Part shown: positions 37,604 to 46,852 of the stretch, in pieces
Layout of the letters: each line of letters begins with the position of its first letter
Numbering within the stretch: position 1 is the stretch's first letter
Virus record (IMG/VR): IMGVR_UViG_3300034736_000504
Span: 1-47,996 of that record
DNA length: 47,996 bases
Source: a virus
Reading direction: 5' to 3' (one strand)
Translations under genes and position numbers: made by a program
Notes under the pieces: generated by a model
What the model saw: the letters and a program-made list of their open reading frames with translations, nothing else
What the model was told of the DNA's origin: nothing
Databases searched by the model: none

Positions 37604-40600
37604 TAGTACGTTGTCCCTTTGGTGTTATTATTAATAATGCTACTTGTGTTAATTAACTTAGTTGCATTATCATCAAAGTTTGCACTTTGTATTCCTGTAT
37701 TTTGTACACTAACTTTAGTTAGTATTTCGCCCGAAGCGTTTAGTCGAGATGCTGTTACTGCGTCGATAATTTCAACATTGTCAACACTTGCTCCACTAAT
37801 AAAAATTTCATCTGATTCTGCTTTAATTTCGTATAAGCTACCAAACGTTTGACTTTGCTGTACTGGTACAATAATAAATGTTGACAAATCTGGTGCAAGC
37901 TGTTGCATAACATAATTTGCCAACTCACTAAAGTAAAAAGTTTCGCCAAAGTCCCAATTTTCTAAAGCAAAAAACTGATTAATAGATGTAACTATTCTAG
38001 ACTTAATGTCATTATCATTTAAAACCTTATCTTTGCTTTTAACAACTTTAAATACAGCTTTCAAATCGTCATGTGCCTTAGCTCCAAACAGTACTTTATA
38101 TTTAACTGGATGGTATATGATTTCATCACTTAGTGATTTAATTTTGTTTAAGTTTGTAGAGAAGCTTACAAATAGTTCGTCACTACTTGGAGGTAAAGGC
38201 TTAGATATTACATTATCAAGTAACCAAGATCGATAGTTGCTATCGTAATTCCTATCTAATATAAACATATCAATGATATTACTTGCACTAGGGTCTATTC
38301 TAGATTCTGCACTTGCTGCATGGATATAGCGGAATTTTAAATCACTTCTTCCTAGTCTTGCTTTGTAATCAGCACTAACTGTAAGTCTAAGAGTTGTTTG
38401 ATTTAACACTTCAAACAAGTTAGTATTAATGTAGTAAAACACTTGACCGTCACTGTATTCACTAAATGGCCGTAACTCTGATTTAGTATTTAAAATAATA
38501 ACTGTAGACATACTATTATCATTATAATTATAATCTTCTACTCCGTCTGCCGAAGTAACTTTCTTAAAAATAATATACTTACTAACAATGTTTGTAGACG
38601 GAACAACAATTTCTTCAAATAAATCTGCATCATCAACTACACCGTCTTCGTCATCATCAAAATAACTAATTTCTAATTTTTTGCTGTCAACATAACCTTC
38701 TGCATCTCTGTACGAATCTACAATTTCCCATTCAAAATCTCTAGTAAATGGTGCCGGGCTATCTGCTTGCGGATTTATGTTTAAAACTGTTATTCTATCT
38801 TTTACAATTTTTCCAGTCTTATTATCATATATTTTTTCGCTAGAATCATAATAAAATTTGATTTCATTATCGCTTTCGAATACAAATCGCATTGCTCTAT
38901 AAGTAATTACAAATTTTTCGCCGTCATTTTGAAAAAGCAATAACCAACTAGCATCTAGTTGCTGATTTGTAGTATTTCCAGTTTTGCCTGTCGAAAATGC
39001 AGTTCCTATAGATAAGTTATTTTCTGTAACTAGGCGCCATTCTCCGGTAGTTTGATCAAACCGTAACCCAAAAGTTTTATATGCAAAAATTTGATCAATT
39101 ATTTGCTGCTTGACACTAGATGATAGATTGTTTGCTAGTAATGGTTTAATTTCTGCAAGTATACTACCTGTAGGTATTTCATCATTTAAATATACTGCTC
39201 CAGTAGTATCGTCCCTAGCTTCAATACCAGTGCCATTAACTGAAATTACTTTAACCCATTTATAATCTAAATCTCCGTATTTTGACGATGCACCAGTAAC
39301 AACTTCTAATCGTTTATTAAAGTGAGATCCTGTTGGTGGTAAAAATTTAATTAATGTTCCCACTGTTACTAACGATAAAATAGACGATGTAAATGTACCT
39401 AATTTAGTCGGTACACTATCTATATTTTTGAGATATCCAGTACTGACATTAGTTTCTTTACTAGTCTGTTGCCAATTAATACCAAGATCCGTAGTTAAGA
39501 TTCTAGGAAATTTATCAAAGTAAAAATTTCTAACTTTTTTATCATTTAGTATAGGAGCAATTATATTCTCTACTGCGCCTTCAACATCTGTTTTAGTTGT
39601 GAAATTAAAGCTTGAAAGTTTTTCAAGATATTCTTTATAAACTACACCATCGTTGCCGTATAATGTAGTTTGGCTGTATTTTCCAGTTGCATCAATAAGA
39701 TCAAAATACCTAGATATTCCACTAGATATTCTATTAACTGATTTAACTTTTACTATTCTTTGGTCAACACCTAACGGTGCTACTTGATAATCTTCTCCTG
39801 TTACCATACGGTTTTGTGTGTAGTATGTACTAGGAGCATTAAATCTAATATTGTCAGTTGATTCAGCAGGTGCTGCATTATTTACAGTATATGTTAAATT
39901 GTAGATTAGTTCTAGTATTTCTGCTTTGCCTGATTTTGATGTATAAGGAATTCTTACAGAAACGTTCCTAAAATCTTTTGGCGAAATTTGAATAGTTTGA
40001 TTATCACTTGAACGATAGTAAACTCTAAATTGTCCCTGAGGAAGATTTCCAAAAACACCGTCACTAAAGAGTAAACTAATTCTATCATCTACTCGTGTTA
40101 CAACACTATAGATATTTCGCTTATCTTTAGAGACACTATTATATATAATATTGTTACCTTCTAAAGAATCTACCTTAGTCCATAATTCTGTTTCGTTACC
40201 TAAACTATCTAAGCTGTATAACCAAACATCTGTATTATTAATATCAGGTGCTTCAACTGCAATTGACTGATTTGAACTAGGATTAGATACTGTAAACTGT
40301 CCTTGAGTTAATTCACCTTGTCGAAAGTGCGAGAAAAATCCTGAATTTTGACTAGATAACCCTTTGCCGTCATCTTTATAAACAAACGCAAATTTGTTTC
40401 CTGGAAACGGTGATTCTTCCGTTACTTCAGTTGGCGATATATCAGTAGACACTATTTCAAATACTGAGCTTTTGCCGTCAATAACTTTATTATATGAGTA
40501 TAACGGAACATCAGTGTTAGTACTATTAAATCTATACTGTTCAGTCGAAACACCAGAAATAATTTCCTTCTTAACAGGCCTACCATATGTTCCATTATTT

Positions 40601-41094
40601 GGAAGTGCAGTGTTTAGTACTTTAATAAATTGTTCGTACCATTCTTCGTTTGTAGAATCATTCCATACAATGGTCTGATCTTGAAGATTAATATTGTTAC
40701 TATCAAACACTTCTTCTGAAGTTCTAACACTAGATATTTTTAGTAATCCATTTGCTGCTTGATTACGTTTAGGATTGTATGATATTAATCTTGCTAAACG
40801 TAGTACACTTTCTCGACGTTCTGCTAATTCTAAGTAATTTTCTCGAGCATTTAAATCAATGCGGAATGCAATATTTTGTCCTAGATATGCAATGAGATCA
40901 ACTAGTGCAAGGTATTCACTAGATTCAACATAATCATTAAATTCTTCTGGATAATTATCTCTGAGATACGATATCATTGTTCGACGTAAGTTATCGAAAT
41001 CATAGCTTTGAAAATCTGCATTACGGAAAGATTGGTATACCCTCTTCCAATCCTGTGTTTGCAATAATCTATTTTGTCTATCTGTTGAGGACAT
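37603..41094 (-). CDS. 6: Baseplate wedge protein gp6 (J-like)
   Basis: This 1163-residue protein has the N-terminal signature of gp6: DFDNLRRTMISYLRDNYPE followed by SSEYLALVDLIAYLGQNIAFR and RENYLELAERRESVLRLA. In T4, gp6 dimers form the inner ring of the baseplate and link wedges. The C-terminal part (INQFFALENWDFGETFYFSE) is also typical. T4 gp6 has 660 residues, so this one carries about 500 extra residues, probably in the middle. The ATG at 41094 has AAGGAAC before it and a late promoter core at 41119-41126. gp25 lies directly upstream, as expected because gp25 binds gp6. Confidence 0.93.
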   Translation of the reverse strand: MSSTDRQNRLLQTQDWKRVYQSFRNADFQSYDFDNLRRTMISYLRDNYPEEFNDYVESSEYLALVDLIAYLGQNIAFRIDLNARENYLELAERRESVLRLARLISYNPKRNQAANGLLKISSVRTSEEVFDSNNINLQDQTIVWNDSTNEEWYEQFIKVLNTALPNNGTYGRPVKKEIISGVSTEQYRFNSTNTDVPLYSYNKVIDGKSSVFEIVSTDISPTEVTEESPFPGNKFAFVYKDDGKGLSSQNSGFFSHFRQGELTQGQFTVSNPSSNQSIAVEAPDINNTDVWLYSLDSLGNETELWTKVDSLEGNNIIYNSVSKDKRNIYSVVTRVDDRISLLFSDGVFGNLPQGQFRVYYRSSDNQTIQISPKDFRNVSVRIPYTSKSGKAEILELIYNLTYTVNNAAPAESTDNIRFNAPSTYYTQNRMVTGEDYQVAPLGVDQRIVKVKSVNRISSGISRYFDLIDATGKYSQTTLYGNDGVVYKEYLEKLSSFNFTTKTDVEGAVENIIAPILNDKKVRNFYFDKFPRILTTDLGINWQQTSKETNVSTGYLKNIDSVPTKLGTFTSSILSLVTVGTLIKFLPPTGSHFNKRLEVVTGASSKYGDLDYKWVKVISVNGTGIEARDDTTGAVYLNDEIPTGSILAEIKPLLANNLSSSVKQQIIDQIFAYKTFGLRFDQTTGEWRLVTENNLSIGTAFSTGKTGNTTNQQLDASWLLLFQNDGEKFVITYRAMRFVFESDNEIKFYYDSSEKIYDNKTGKIVKDRITVLNINPQADSPAPFTRDFEWEIVDSYRDAEGYVDSKKLEISYFDDDEDGVVDDADLFEEIVVPSTNIVSKYIIFKKVTSADGVEDYNYNDNSMSTVIILNTKSELRPFSEYSDGQVFYYINTNLFEVLNQTTLRLTVSADYKARLGRSDLKFRYIHAASAESRIDPSASNIIDMFILDRNYDSNYRSWLLDNVISKPLPPSSDELFVSFSTNLNKIKSLSDEIIYHPVKYKVLFGAKAHDDLKAVFKVVKSKDKVLNDNDIKSRIVTSINQFFALENWDFGETFYFSELANYVMQQLAPDLSTFIIVPVQQSQTFGSLYEIKAESDEIFISGASVDNVEIIDAVTASRLNASGEILTKVSVQNTGIQSANFDDNATKLINTSSIINNNTKGTTY

Positions 41095-41118
41095 TTGTCG
41101 TTCCTTGTTTTATAACAA

Positions 41119-41126
41119 TATTTAGC
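41119..41126 (-). promoter_or_regulatory. Probable late promoter (GCTAAATA)
   Basis: GCTAAATA on the minus strand, 25 bases before the gp6 ATG, the same distance as at the better-matching copies. It differs from TATAAATA at the first two positions. It sits in the 56-base gap between gp25 and gp6. Confidence 0.55.
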
Positions 41127-41150
41127 AGTTTTAATAAACCACGTATATAA

Positions 41151-41603
41151 TTAACTTGTAAAAAATCCTGACTCTTCATCAAATTTAAACTGGAGTTTTT
41201 CTACAATTGAATAAGACAAATATACTAGTTCACACGCTACAACTATGCCGTTTTCATAACTATCAACTGTTACTTGGTTAACATTTACTCTAGGATCATA
41301 ATTAACAATGTCAGAAACATCTTTAATTATTAAGTTTCGTATTTGATCAGTTAACGGTTCAAATAATACGTCCCAAACTACTGTGCCAAATGTAGGATCG
41401 CTTAATTTTTCGCCTTTTCGAATATGAAAATGATTAATAATATCTTGCTTTATTAACGATATGTCATATAATGTACTACTGCTACTAGCAGAATCTACTG
41501 TACTAAAGCCTTTATAAGTAGGCTTTTTTGTAGGTAAAGATTCTCTAGTATACCCAGTCTTTACTGTAATTTGCTTATATAATTTTTTTTCTAATGAGCT
41601 CAT
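41151..41603 (-). CDS. 25: Baseplate wedge protein gp25
   Basis: This 150-residue protein has the gp25/W signature: HIRKGEKLSDPTFGTVVWD followed by LFEPLTD. In contractile tails this sheath-initiating protein sits on the gp6 ring. It is slightly longer than T4 gp25 (132 residues), with an extra N-terminal segment. AGGATAA lies before the ATG, 6 bases after the spike gene. It is the most confidently assigned structural gene together with gp6. Confidence 0.95.
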   Translation of the reverse strand: MSSLEKKLYKQITVKTGYTRESLPTKKPTYKGFSTVDSASSSSTLYDISLIKQDIINHFHIRKGEKLSDPTFGTVVWDVLFEPLTDQIRNLIIKDVSDIVNYDPRVNVNQVTVDSYENGIVVACELVYLSYSIVEKLQFKFDEESGFFTS

Positions 41604-41609
41604 AATATA

Positions 41610-43310
41610 TTATCCTGACTTTTTAAATGTATCGTTAATTGGCGGAAACGGCGGAGCTTCTACGTTTTCAGCAGGTTCTTTATTATCTGCTATTGTTAAA
41701 TCTGGAGTAAGATCAACTGGCTTAATATGCTCATGATCTGCCCACGGTTCGTGTTCTGGAGTACGTTTGACATAAAATGCAAAATCTTCATCTTCAAATT
41801 CAACAGCTTCGTCAGCTTCTGTTGAACTAAGTGGCGCAGTACCTCCCCAACTAAACGAGTGGTTGCCTAGTATTTGGTTGTCTCCAGGTGCAAGATCAGC
41901 CCACGATGATCCTGCATCTGTTCCATTTACACTTTGTGTAGTAAGATTTTTTACATCCAACGTGCCGTTAATTTGTACCTTGTTATCAATCCAAACTTGA
42001 TTAGACCCAAGTGTATGATCATCTGCTGCCTTTTCTGATATAGAATTGGCTTCTAGTATAGATTTTAAATCTACTTTTGTTTCCATGTTTGATCTAACAG
42101 TTGTTAGTTTATTACCTTCTACAAATAAATGCTGGGCACCGTTTACATACACAAACGAATCTTTTTCAATTCTAATATTAGACTCTTCTTCTACATGCAT
42201 TTTATAATTTTTTGCTTGCTGTGTTGTAGTTTCAACTGAATGTAATTTTATATTCTTTTCAGCAACCATATTAATATTTTCTAGTGCAGTAAAGTTAATA
42301 TCTCTATCTGCTGTGAAATTTATATCTGTTTCTGATCGTACACTAATACTATCTTTAGAATAAATGTCAATTTTTCCATTAGCAGTCATTTCGATCCAGC
42401 TATCGCCGCTTCCGTGTGCAATATAAATTAAATCTTCAGTATTGTGCATTACAATCTGATGTCCGGTTCTAGTTTGTATCCTTATTAATTCATTAGCAGG
42501 CAAAGTTGGGTCTCCTGAAACATCTCCAGTTTCAGTGTTTGCATAGTCTGGCGGTCCTTCTTTTGCAGACAGTCTACGATGCATACTTGTGTCGCCATCA
42601 TCCATTACAAAACTTGATCCACCTAATCTATTATAAGGAGCATTAATTTGTGCATCTTGTGGGCCGTATCGGTGCTTTGGACCTGCTACATCGTGTGGGC
42701 CCGGAGTACTTATTCCAAAGACCATACTAGGCAATTCTCGTCTTGCACTAGATGTGTTAGTGCCGCGCACCCAGTCTTTATCTAATCCTGCTTTTATTAA
42801 TCTTTCTTGGGCTAATGTGTTGACAGGTTTAGTAACCTTTGTCGGGTCTTTTCCTGCAGGATCTTCTTTTAGTTTATTATACTCGCCTACAGGTAATGCA
42901 GCACTAGGATCAAGATCATTAAGTGTAGTGCCAGCATTTCCTGGCATTGCAAAATTCATAGCAGTATCTTGAACACACGCTACCCAATATGCTTGGGAAT
43001 AATCTCCTTCAGGCATTAATACAATTACCTGTGTTCCTATATCAGGAGGAACTGCCCAAAAGCCATAACTTTTTTGAGTAGAAGCATAATCTGATCCGCG
43101 TCCTAATCCTGTATACGGTGTTTGACCAGCAAAGGGGCTTGCATACTTGCATGCAATTTTTGTTGCAACGTTGCCGCCGTTAGTTTTTTTTAATATTTCA
43201 ACTTCGACTCCACCCATATATGTAGTATCTAGATGATTTACAATCTTACCTAAATATACACCAGTAGTATTAGAACTACTAAGGCCTGCGGTTCTTTTGT
43301 AAGTTGACAT
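41610..43310 (-). CDS. 5: Baseplate spike protein gp5 without lysozyme domain
   Basis: This 566-residue protein starts with an OB-fold like that of gp5/VgrG spikes (YLGKIVNHLDTTYMGGVEVEI and a YGFWAVPPDIGTQVIVLMPEG strand pair). The C-terminal half (about 275-420) is a series of short beta strands of the needle type, such as GKIDIYSKDSISVRSETDIN, as in the triple-stranded helix of T4 gp5. Between them T4 gp5 has a lysozyme domain with Glu, Asp and Thr catalytic residues. Here that region is a proline- and charge-rich linker of about 120 residues with no recognisable lysozyme. The product is therefore a spike that pierces without cutting peptidoglycan. AAGGAA precedes the ATG. Confidence 0.85.
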   Translation of the reverse strand: MSTYKRTAGLSSSNTTGVYLGKIVNHLDTTYMGGVEVEILKKTNGGNVATKIACKYASPFAGQTPYTGLGRGSDYASTQKSYGFWAVPPDIGTQVIVLMPEGDYSQAYWVACVQDTAMNFAMPGNAGTTLNDLDPSAALPVGEYNKLKEDPAGKDPTKVTKPVNTLAQERLIKAGLDKDWVRGTNTSSARRELPSMVFGISTPGPHDVAGPKHRYGPQDAQINAPYNRLGGSSFVMDDGDTSMHRRLSAKEGPPDYANTETGDVSGDPTLPANELIRIQTRTGHQIVMHNTEDLIYIAHGSGDSWIEMTANGKIDIYSKDSISVRSETDINFTADRDINFTALENINMVAEKNIKLHSVETTTQQAKNYKMHVEEESNIRIEKDSFVYVNGAQHLFVEGNKLTTVRSNMETKVDLKSILEANSISEKAADDHTLGSNQVWIDNKVQINGTLDVKNLTTQSVNGTDAGSSWADLAPGDNQILGNHSFSWGGTAPLSSTEADEAVEFEDEDFAFYVKRTPEHEPWADHEHIKPVDLTPDLTIADNKEPAENVEAPPFPPINDTFKKSG

Positions 43311-43320
43311 ACATTATTCC

Positions 43321-45690
43321 TTATATTTCGTCGCTGTTTGGCGCACTTGTAATTAGTTTGTTTCTAAGAGTGCCCATTGCCACGGCTGCTGTGCCGCCGC
43401 CTTTAATAAAGCTTATTACAGCACTTGCAACATTTTCAAGACTAAGATCTGCATTTCTTTTACGTGCTAGTTTTAAAGTTTGTTCAAACTTTCCTTTACT
43501 AAAATCATTTTCTACCATAATAACTTGATATATTCCACTAAACATACTAACAGGTAAAAACCCACCTAATGGATATTCTACATATCCATCATCTTGATTG
43601 TAATCTATAGGAGTTCTAAAGTTTAGCATAATATAAACTTCTCCATCCATAGGATTCATAGAACCATCTAGCGTCACAGGCAACAATGGAGAACTTGGTA
43701 GTCCTAAATAATTACCAATACCAACATCACATATAAAAAAGGGATCGCCGTGAATTTTTAAATCTACGCCAATCATATCATTTGATCCGTTTATTATCAT
43801 ATCGTTTAAAGACCTTGCAGTGCCTGTTGTAGGAGTATCTCCAGCAGCGCCGCCGCCGTTTGCTCCTTTACTAGCATCTGCTGTTTCGGAATTTTGGTCT
43901 TGTATTGGGTTGCTTCCTGGTCCCGGCGATCCTTGTGTCACTGGAACTTCTTCTGGGTCTTTTTTTGCAAATCCTAATGCGCCGCTTAGTATACTTGCCA
44001 TTTGTGCTTGCGACCTAGAAGCTTGTACTCCGGTGTAAAACATCATATTAAATTTTAAGTCAAAATCAATAATATCTTTATTAACACCAGTGTATATGTA
44101 ATTATACGCCTTTGGAGTCATTAATTGTTTTATTACATTTTTACTAAAGCTTGTTAGACTTGCACCTGGCGATGCTGAAAGATTTGACTCATCAACTTTA
44201 TATGTTCTAACTCGATAAACATATACTTTAGGAGTGTCGCCTCGACCAAATGATCCAAATAATGTTCCAGTATTATAAGTTTGGGTTTCTATTCTAAACC
44301 AAGTTTTTCGTCCGGCTGCATCACCTTTTGATTTTGCCAAGTCTGTGCCAAATTCACTCGTAATTAATACTTGTTCTATTATGTCAGTAATTTTTGATTC
44401 AGCTGCAAAATTATAAGTCGGTGTAGTTACTGTAACAGTTTTGCCTCTATCGTATATGCTTCCACCGGCTGCGCCTGTTAGGTTTTCAGCGTTGCTAGGT
44501 AACTGGAATGGACTACCGCCGGCATATTTCCCGTCTCTGTTGATCTTTGAGATTCCAATTTGGTTAATATCAGTTTCTGCTTCTAGTTTAAGTTTATTAC
44601 CAATCATTGAGCCTATATCAAATATACTAGTATTTGCAAATAGTGCTTCTGCTGCTTTAGTACCATTTGATCCTTGACCTGTACCGACTAGAGTATCGTA
44701 TAATGAAGTTAGGCCACCGCCAATTGAGCTAATAGCAGCTCCGGCGCCGCCTGAGAGACTAGAAACAGCATCAACAACTCCTCCTAATGCACCTGCCATG
44801 CTAGAATTTGGGAACATAATTACATACTTGTTACCTTTAGAAGTCTGGCTTGCTCCTTCTTGGTTAGCTGTTAATTTATTCAGCTGTGAAGTAAGACTCT
44901 GCGCTCCTGTTTGCAATATAGTAGCAACATCGTCGCCAATAATCTGTACATCTGTTGGTATTTTAGCAATTTGATCTATATTTGGGCGCTCTGATGTAGG
45001 TACTGCTGTTACATTATACGTTGCTCCTGCGCCAGAAACATCCATATCTACTTGTACAAGCTGTATTGGAAAATGTCGTTGACTAAAGAAAGGAGATTTT
45101 ACATTGCCATCGCCGTCGTACCCAATAAAGGCAATACTTAATAAAAACGGAGCTTCTAAATAATTTGGATGACCTGTTACTAACGATGCACTTCTTAAAT
45201 TATGAAAAAACTGTCCCATCGAATATGGCTCAATAACTTTAAAAGTTATGCTTGTTGCATTAGAATGTCTAGAGTTAGTATTAGGTGCTACTGTGTTTTG
45301 AATCTTCACATCTTCAATAAAGAATTCTCGTTTTCCATCTAAGTCGTATAACGAAGGTATAGTTGGACCACCACCACCGCCACTTTTAATAATTTTTACT
45401 GCTGGCCCCATAGTTCTATAAGTTAACGGAAAATTTAATTCTATATTAGTTAAACACCCTAATGTAAATATAGGTGCGTAGCTTGCAAATTGATCTAGTT
45501 CGTTTCTAAAAGGAAATATATCTTTGCCAGCGTTTGCTGCAAGTCCTGCTAAACTTGGAGCCTGCAGAAATTGCAATGTTTGAGAAACTTTGCTGCTAGA
45601 ATCGTTTACTGTGGCACGAGGCGTGTTACCTACTGCGCTAACGCCAGCATCACCTACTAAAATATTCTGAGAATCTTGTACGAATGGCAT
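43321..45690 (-). CDS. Large virion structural protein, probable baseplate hub component
   Basis: This 789-residue protein lies between gp53 and the spike, where the hub is expected. An early segment (FFIEDVKIQN, then TSITFKVIEPYSMGQFFHNL) and a late one (LKIHGDPFFICDVGIGNYLG, then FSGIYQVIMVENDFSKGKFEQTLKL) resemble the strand patterns of tail hub proteins that hold the spike. A Gly/Ala-rich stretch near 300-345 and a Pro/Gly/Asn-rich one near 575-620 look like flexible linkers. The ATG has AGGAG 5 bases upstream. T4 gp27 (391 residues) is the functional analogue I would propose, but similarity is not strong enough to use the symbol. Confidence 0.65.
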   Translation of the reverse strand: MPFVQDSQNILVGDAGVSAVGNTPRATVNDSSSKVSQTLQFLQAPSLAGLAANAGKDIFPFRNELDQFASYAPIFTLGCLTNIELNFPLTYRTMGPAVKIIKSGGGGGPTIPSLYDLDGKREFFIEDVKIQNTVAPNTNSRHSNATSITFKVIEPYSMGQFFHNLRSASLVTGHPNYLEAPFLLSIAFIGYDGDGNVKSPFFSQRHFPIQLVQVDMDVSGAGATYNVTAVPTSERPNIDQIAKIPTDVQIIGDDVATILQTGAQSLTSQLNKLTANQEGASQTSKGNKYVIMFPNSSMAGALGGVVDAVSSLSGGAGAAISSIGGGLTSLYDTLVGTGQGSNGTKAAEALFANTSIFDIGSMIGNKLKLEAETDINQIGISKINRDGKYAGGSPFQLPSNAENLTGAAGGSIYDRGKTVTVTTPTYNFAAESKITDIIEQVLITSEFGTDLAKSKGDAAGRKTWFRIETQTYNTGTLFGSFGRGDTPKVYVYRVRTYKVDESNLSASPGASLTSFSKNVIKQLMTPKAYNYIYTGVNKDIIDFDLKFNMMFYTGVQASRSQAQMASILSGALGFAKKDPEEVPVTQGSPGPGSNPIQDQNSETADASKGANGGGAAGDTPTTGTARSLNDMIINGSNDMIGVDLKIHGDPFFICDVGIGNYLGLPSSPLLPVTLDGSMNPMDGEVYIMLNFRTPIDYNQDDGYVEYPLGGFLPVSMFSGIYQVIMVENDFSKGKFEQTLKLARKRNADLSLENVASAVISFIKGGGTAAVAMGTLRNKLITSAPNSDEI

Positions 45691-45993
45691 TTATACTCCT
45701 AATTGCCTAGCTAAGGCATCACCTTTTGGCAAATATATTTGTAATCCCGGAACAAGGTCGTTAACAGGATCTTTTAAAATTTCCATATTACGTTGTGCAA
45801 AAACCCACCATAGATTTTTAGTACCATACAAGTCATATGCTAGTAAATCTGGTCTATAAGCATATTGTGGTTGTACTACATACAAAATATCATCATCATC
45901 AGACGGTACTGAACGAATAGATAAGATATCTAAGTACGAGTCGCCTATAACCCTAGTATCAAACCAAGGACTATTACTTTCATATCTAATCAT
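45691..45993 (-). CDS. 53: Baseplate wedge protein gp53-like (LysM-type)
   Basis: This 100-residue protein has YAYRPDLLAYDLYGTKNLWW followed by VFAQRN, which matches the YRP-x-x-LA-x-x-IYG-x-x-x-x-YW pattern of gp53, and ends in DLVPGLQIYLPK, a LysM-like strand. In T4, gp53 joins neighbouring wedges around the hub. It is about half the length of T4 gp53 (196 residues), lacking the C-terminal extension. The ATG shares one base with the upstream TAA. Position beside hub and spike genes agrees. Confidence 0.8.
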   Translation of the reverse strand: MIRYESNSPWFDTRVIGDSYLDILSIRSVPSDDDDILYVVQPQYAYRPDLLAYDLYGTKNLWWVFAQRNMEILKDPVNDLVPGLQIYLPKGDALARQLGV

Positions 45994-46769
45994 TATATAA
46001 ATCCTTTGCCGCTAGCAATATAGCCGCCGCTAATAAATGTATCTAAGCTAAATTTAGTGATATTCTTTCTGCTGTACGTAGGCTGTACCTGTATATTAAT
46101 ATTACTTTTAACAGGAACCCAAGTTCCATTAGGTCCAACATCAGTTTGTATATAATCTACGTCACTAGGAAGATCAACAGTAAAATAAGTCACTGTAACC
46201 GGCACATCATTAAAAACATAGTCGCCGTATCCATTTAATTTCACAATTGGAGGCGGTGAACCTTGATTTGATGTTGCTCCATACGCCATTTTTGTAACAC
46301 TACGCAAATAGTGAGTAGCTGCAATCCAATATTTTGCATCTTCGGCAGTTTCTACAAAAAATTCACCGACAATTGTTAATGCATTCACTTGACTGTTTTG
46401 ATATGCAGGAAAGGGATAATTACTATGTGTAGGATGAAGAGCGTTATAGTTAGCTGTGTGTTCCATTGTTATTTGCGGAGTAAAAGGAAACATAAACCCG
46501 TCTGTTTCGAGCAAAGGTGCCATTACTTCACTGTTTTGGAAGTTTGCAGGTAACGATAAACGTACTCTCCAATCTAAATCTGTTTGAGACCCCCAATCAG
46601 CATTAACGAAATTTAAATCGTTTGCTGGTATTGCGCCAAGTGGCAATGTTCCTCGACGTGTTGCAGAAGGATCATAATTATTTGTTTTTGGGGAAGTGTT
46701 AGTTGAACTTCCGAATGGAATTTCGCTGCCGCCTAAGTTTTCATTACCGAATTTTGGATTTTCTGCCAT
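45993..46769 (-). CDS. Tail-tube cap or initiator-like baseplate protein (gp48/gp54-like)
   Basis: This 258-residue protein is the first gene of the late operon in the window. The core has FMFPFTPQITMEHTANYN, ALTIVGEFFVETAEDAKYW and a VTVTYFTVDLPSDVDYIQT strand. The pattern of a strand followed by a short helix with an aromatic (EDAKYWIAATHYLRSV) recalls the part of T4 gp54 that ends in a helix before the tube junction. The N-terminus is Asn/Ser/Gly-rich. A late promoter core and AGGAG precede the ATG. I cannot decide between cap and initiator from sequence alone, so no symbol is given. Confidence 0.55.
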   Translation of the reverse strand: MAENPKFGNENLGGSEIPFGSSTNTSPKTNNYDPSATRRGTLPLGAIPANDLNFVNADWGSQTDLDWRVRLSLPANFQNSEVMAPLLETDGFMFPFTPQITMEHTANYNALHPTHSNYPFPAYQNSQVNALTIVGEFFVETAEDAKYWIAATHYLRSVTKMAYGATSNQGSPPPIVKLNGYGDYVFNDVPVTVTYFTVDLPSDVDYIQTDVGPNGTWVPVKSNINIQVQPTYSRKNITKFSLDTFISGGYIASGKGFI

Positions 46770-46786
46770 TATTGTCTCCTATACAT

Positions 46787-46794
46787 TATTTAGT
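46787..46794 (-). promoter_or_regulatory. Probable late promoter of the structural operon (ACTAAATA)
   Basis: ACTAAATA on the minus strand, 18 bases before the ATG at 46769. It differs from TATAAATA at the first two positions, as does the copy before gp6. Its first base is also the first base of the -35 of the gp55 promoter on the other strand. Confidence 0.5.
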
Positions 46795-46822
46795 TGACTT
46801 TATTAACAGAGTATATTATAAT
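46794..46822 (+). promoter_or_regulatory. Sigma-70-type promoter of gp55
   Basis: TTGACT (46794-46799), 17 bases, TATAAT (46817-46822): eleven of twelve consensus positions. It reads toward the gp55 ATG at 46853, with a leader of about 25 bases containing GGGAGA. Confidence 0.8.
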
Positions 46823-46852
46823 ATATGTAAACCCGGGAGAAATAAAAACATT

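Noticed and set aside
41610-43310. Lysozyme domain in the spike protein
   Set aside because: Looked for because T4 gp5 has one; no Glu/Asp/Thr catalytic pattern is visible in the linker.
45684-45696. TATAAATG before the hub gene as a late promoter
   Set aside because: It overlaps the ATG itself, so transcription would start inside the gene. The AGGAG in front of it explains it as a ribosome site.
46703-46852. Upstream extension of the gp55 frame
   Set aside because: It would run through the promoter and through the start of the divergent gene. The T4-like N-terminus begins at 46853.
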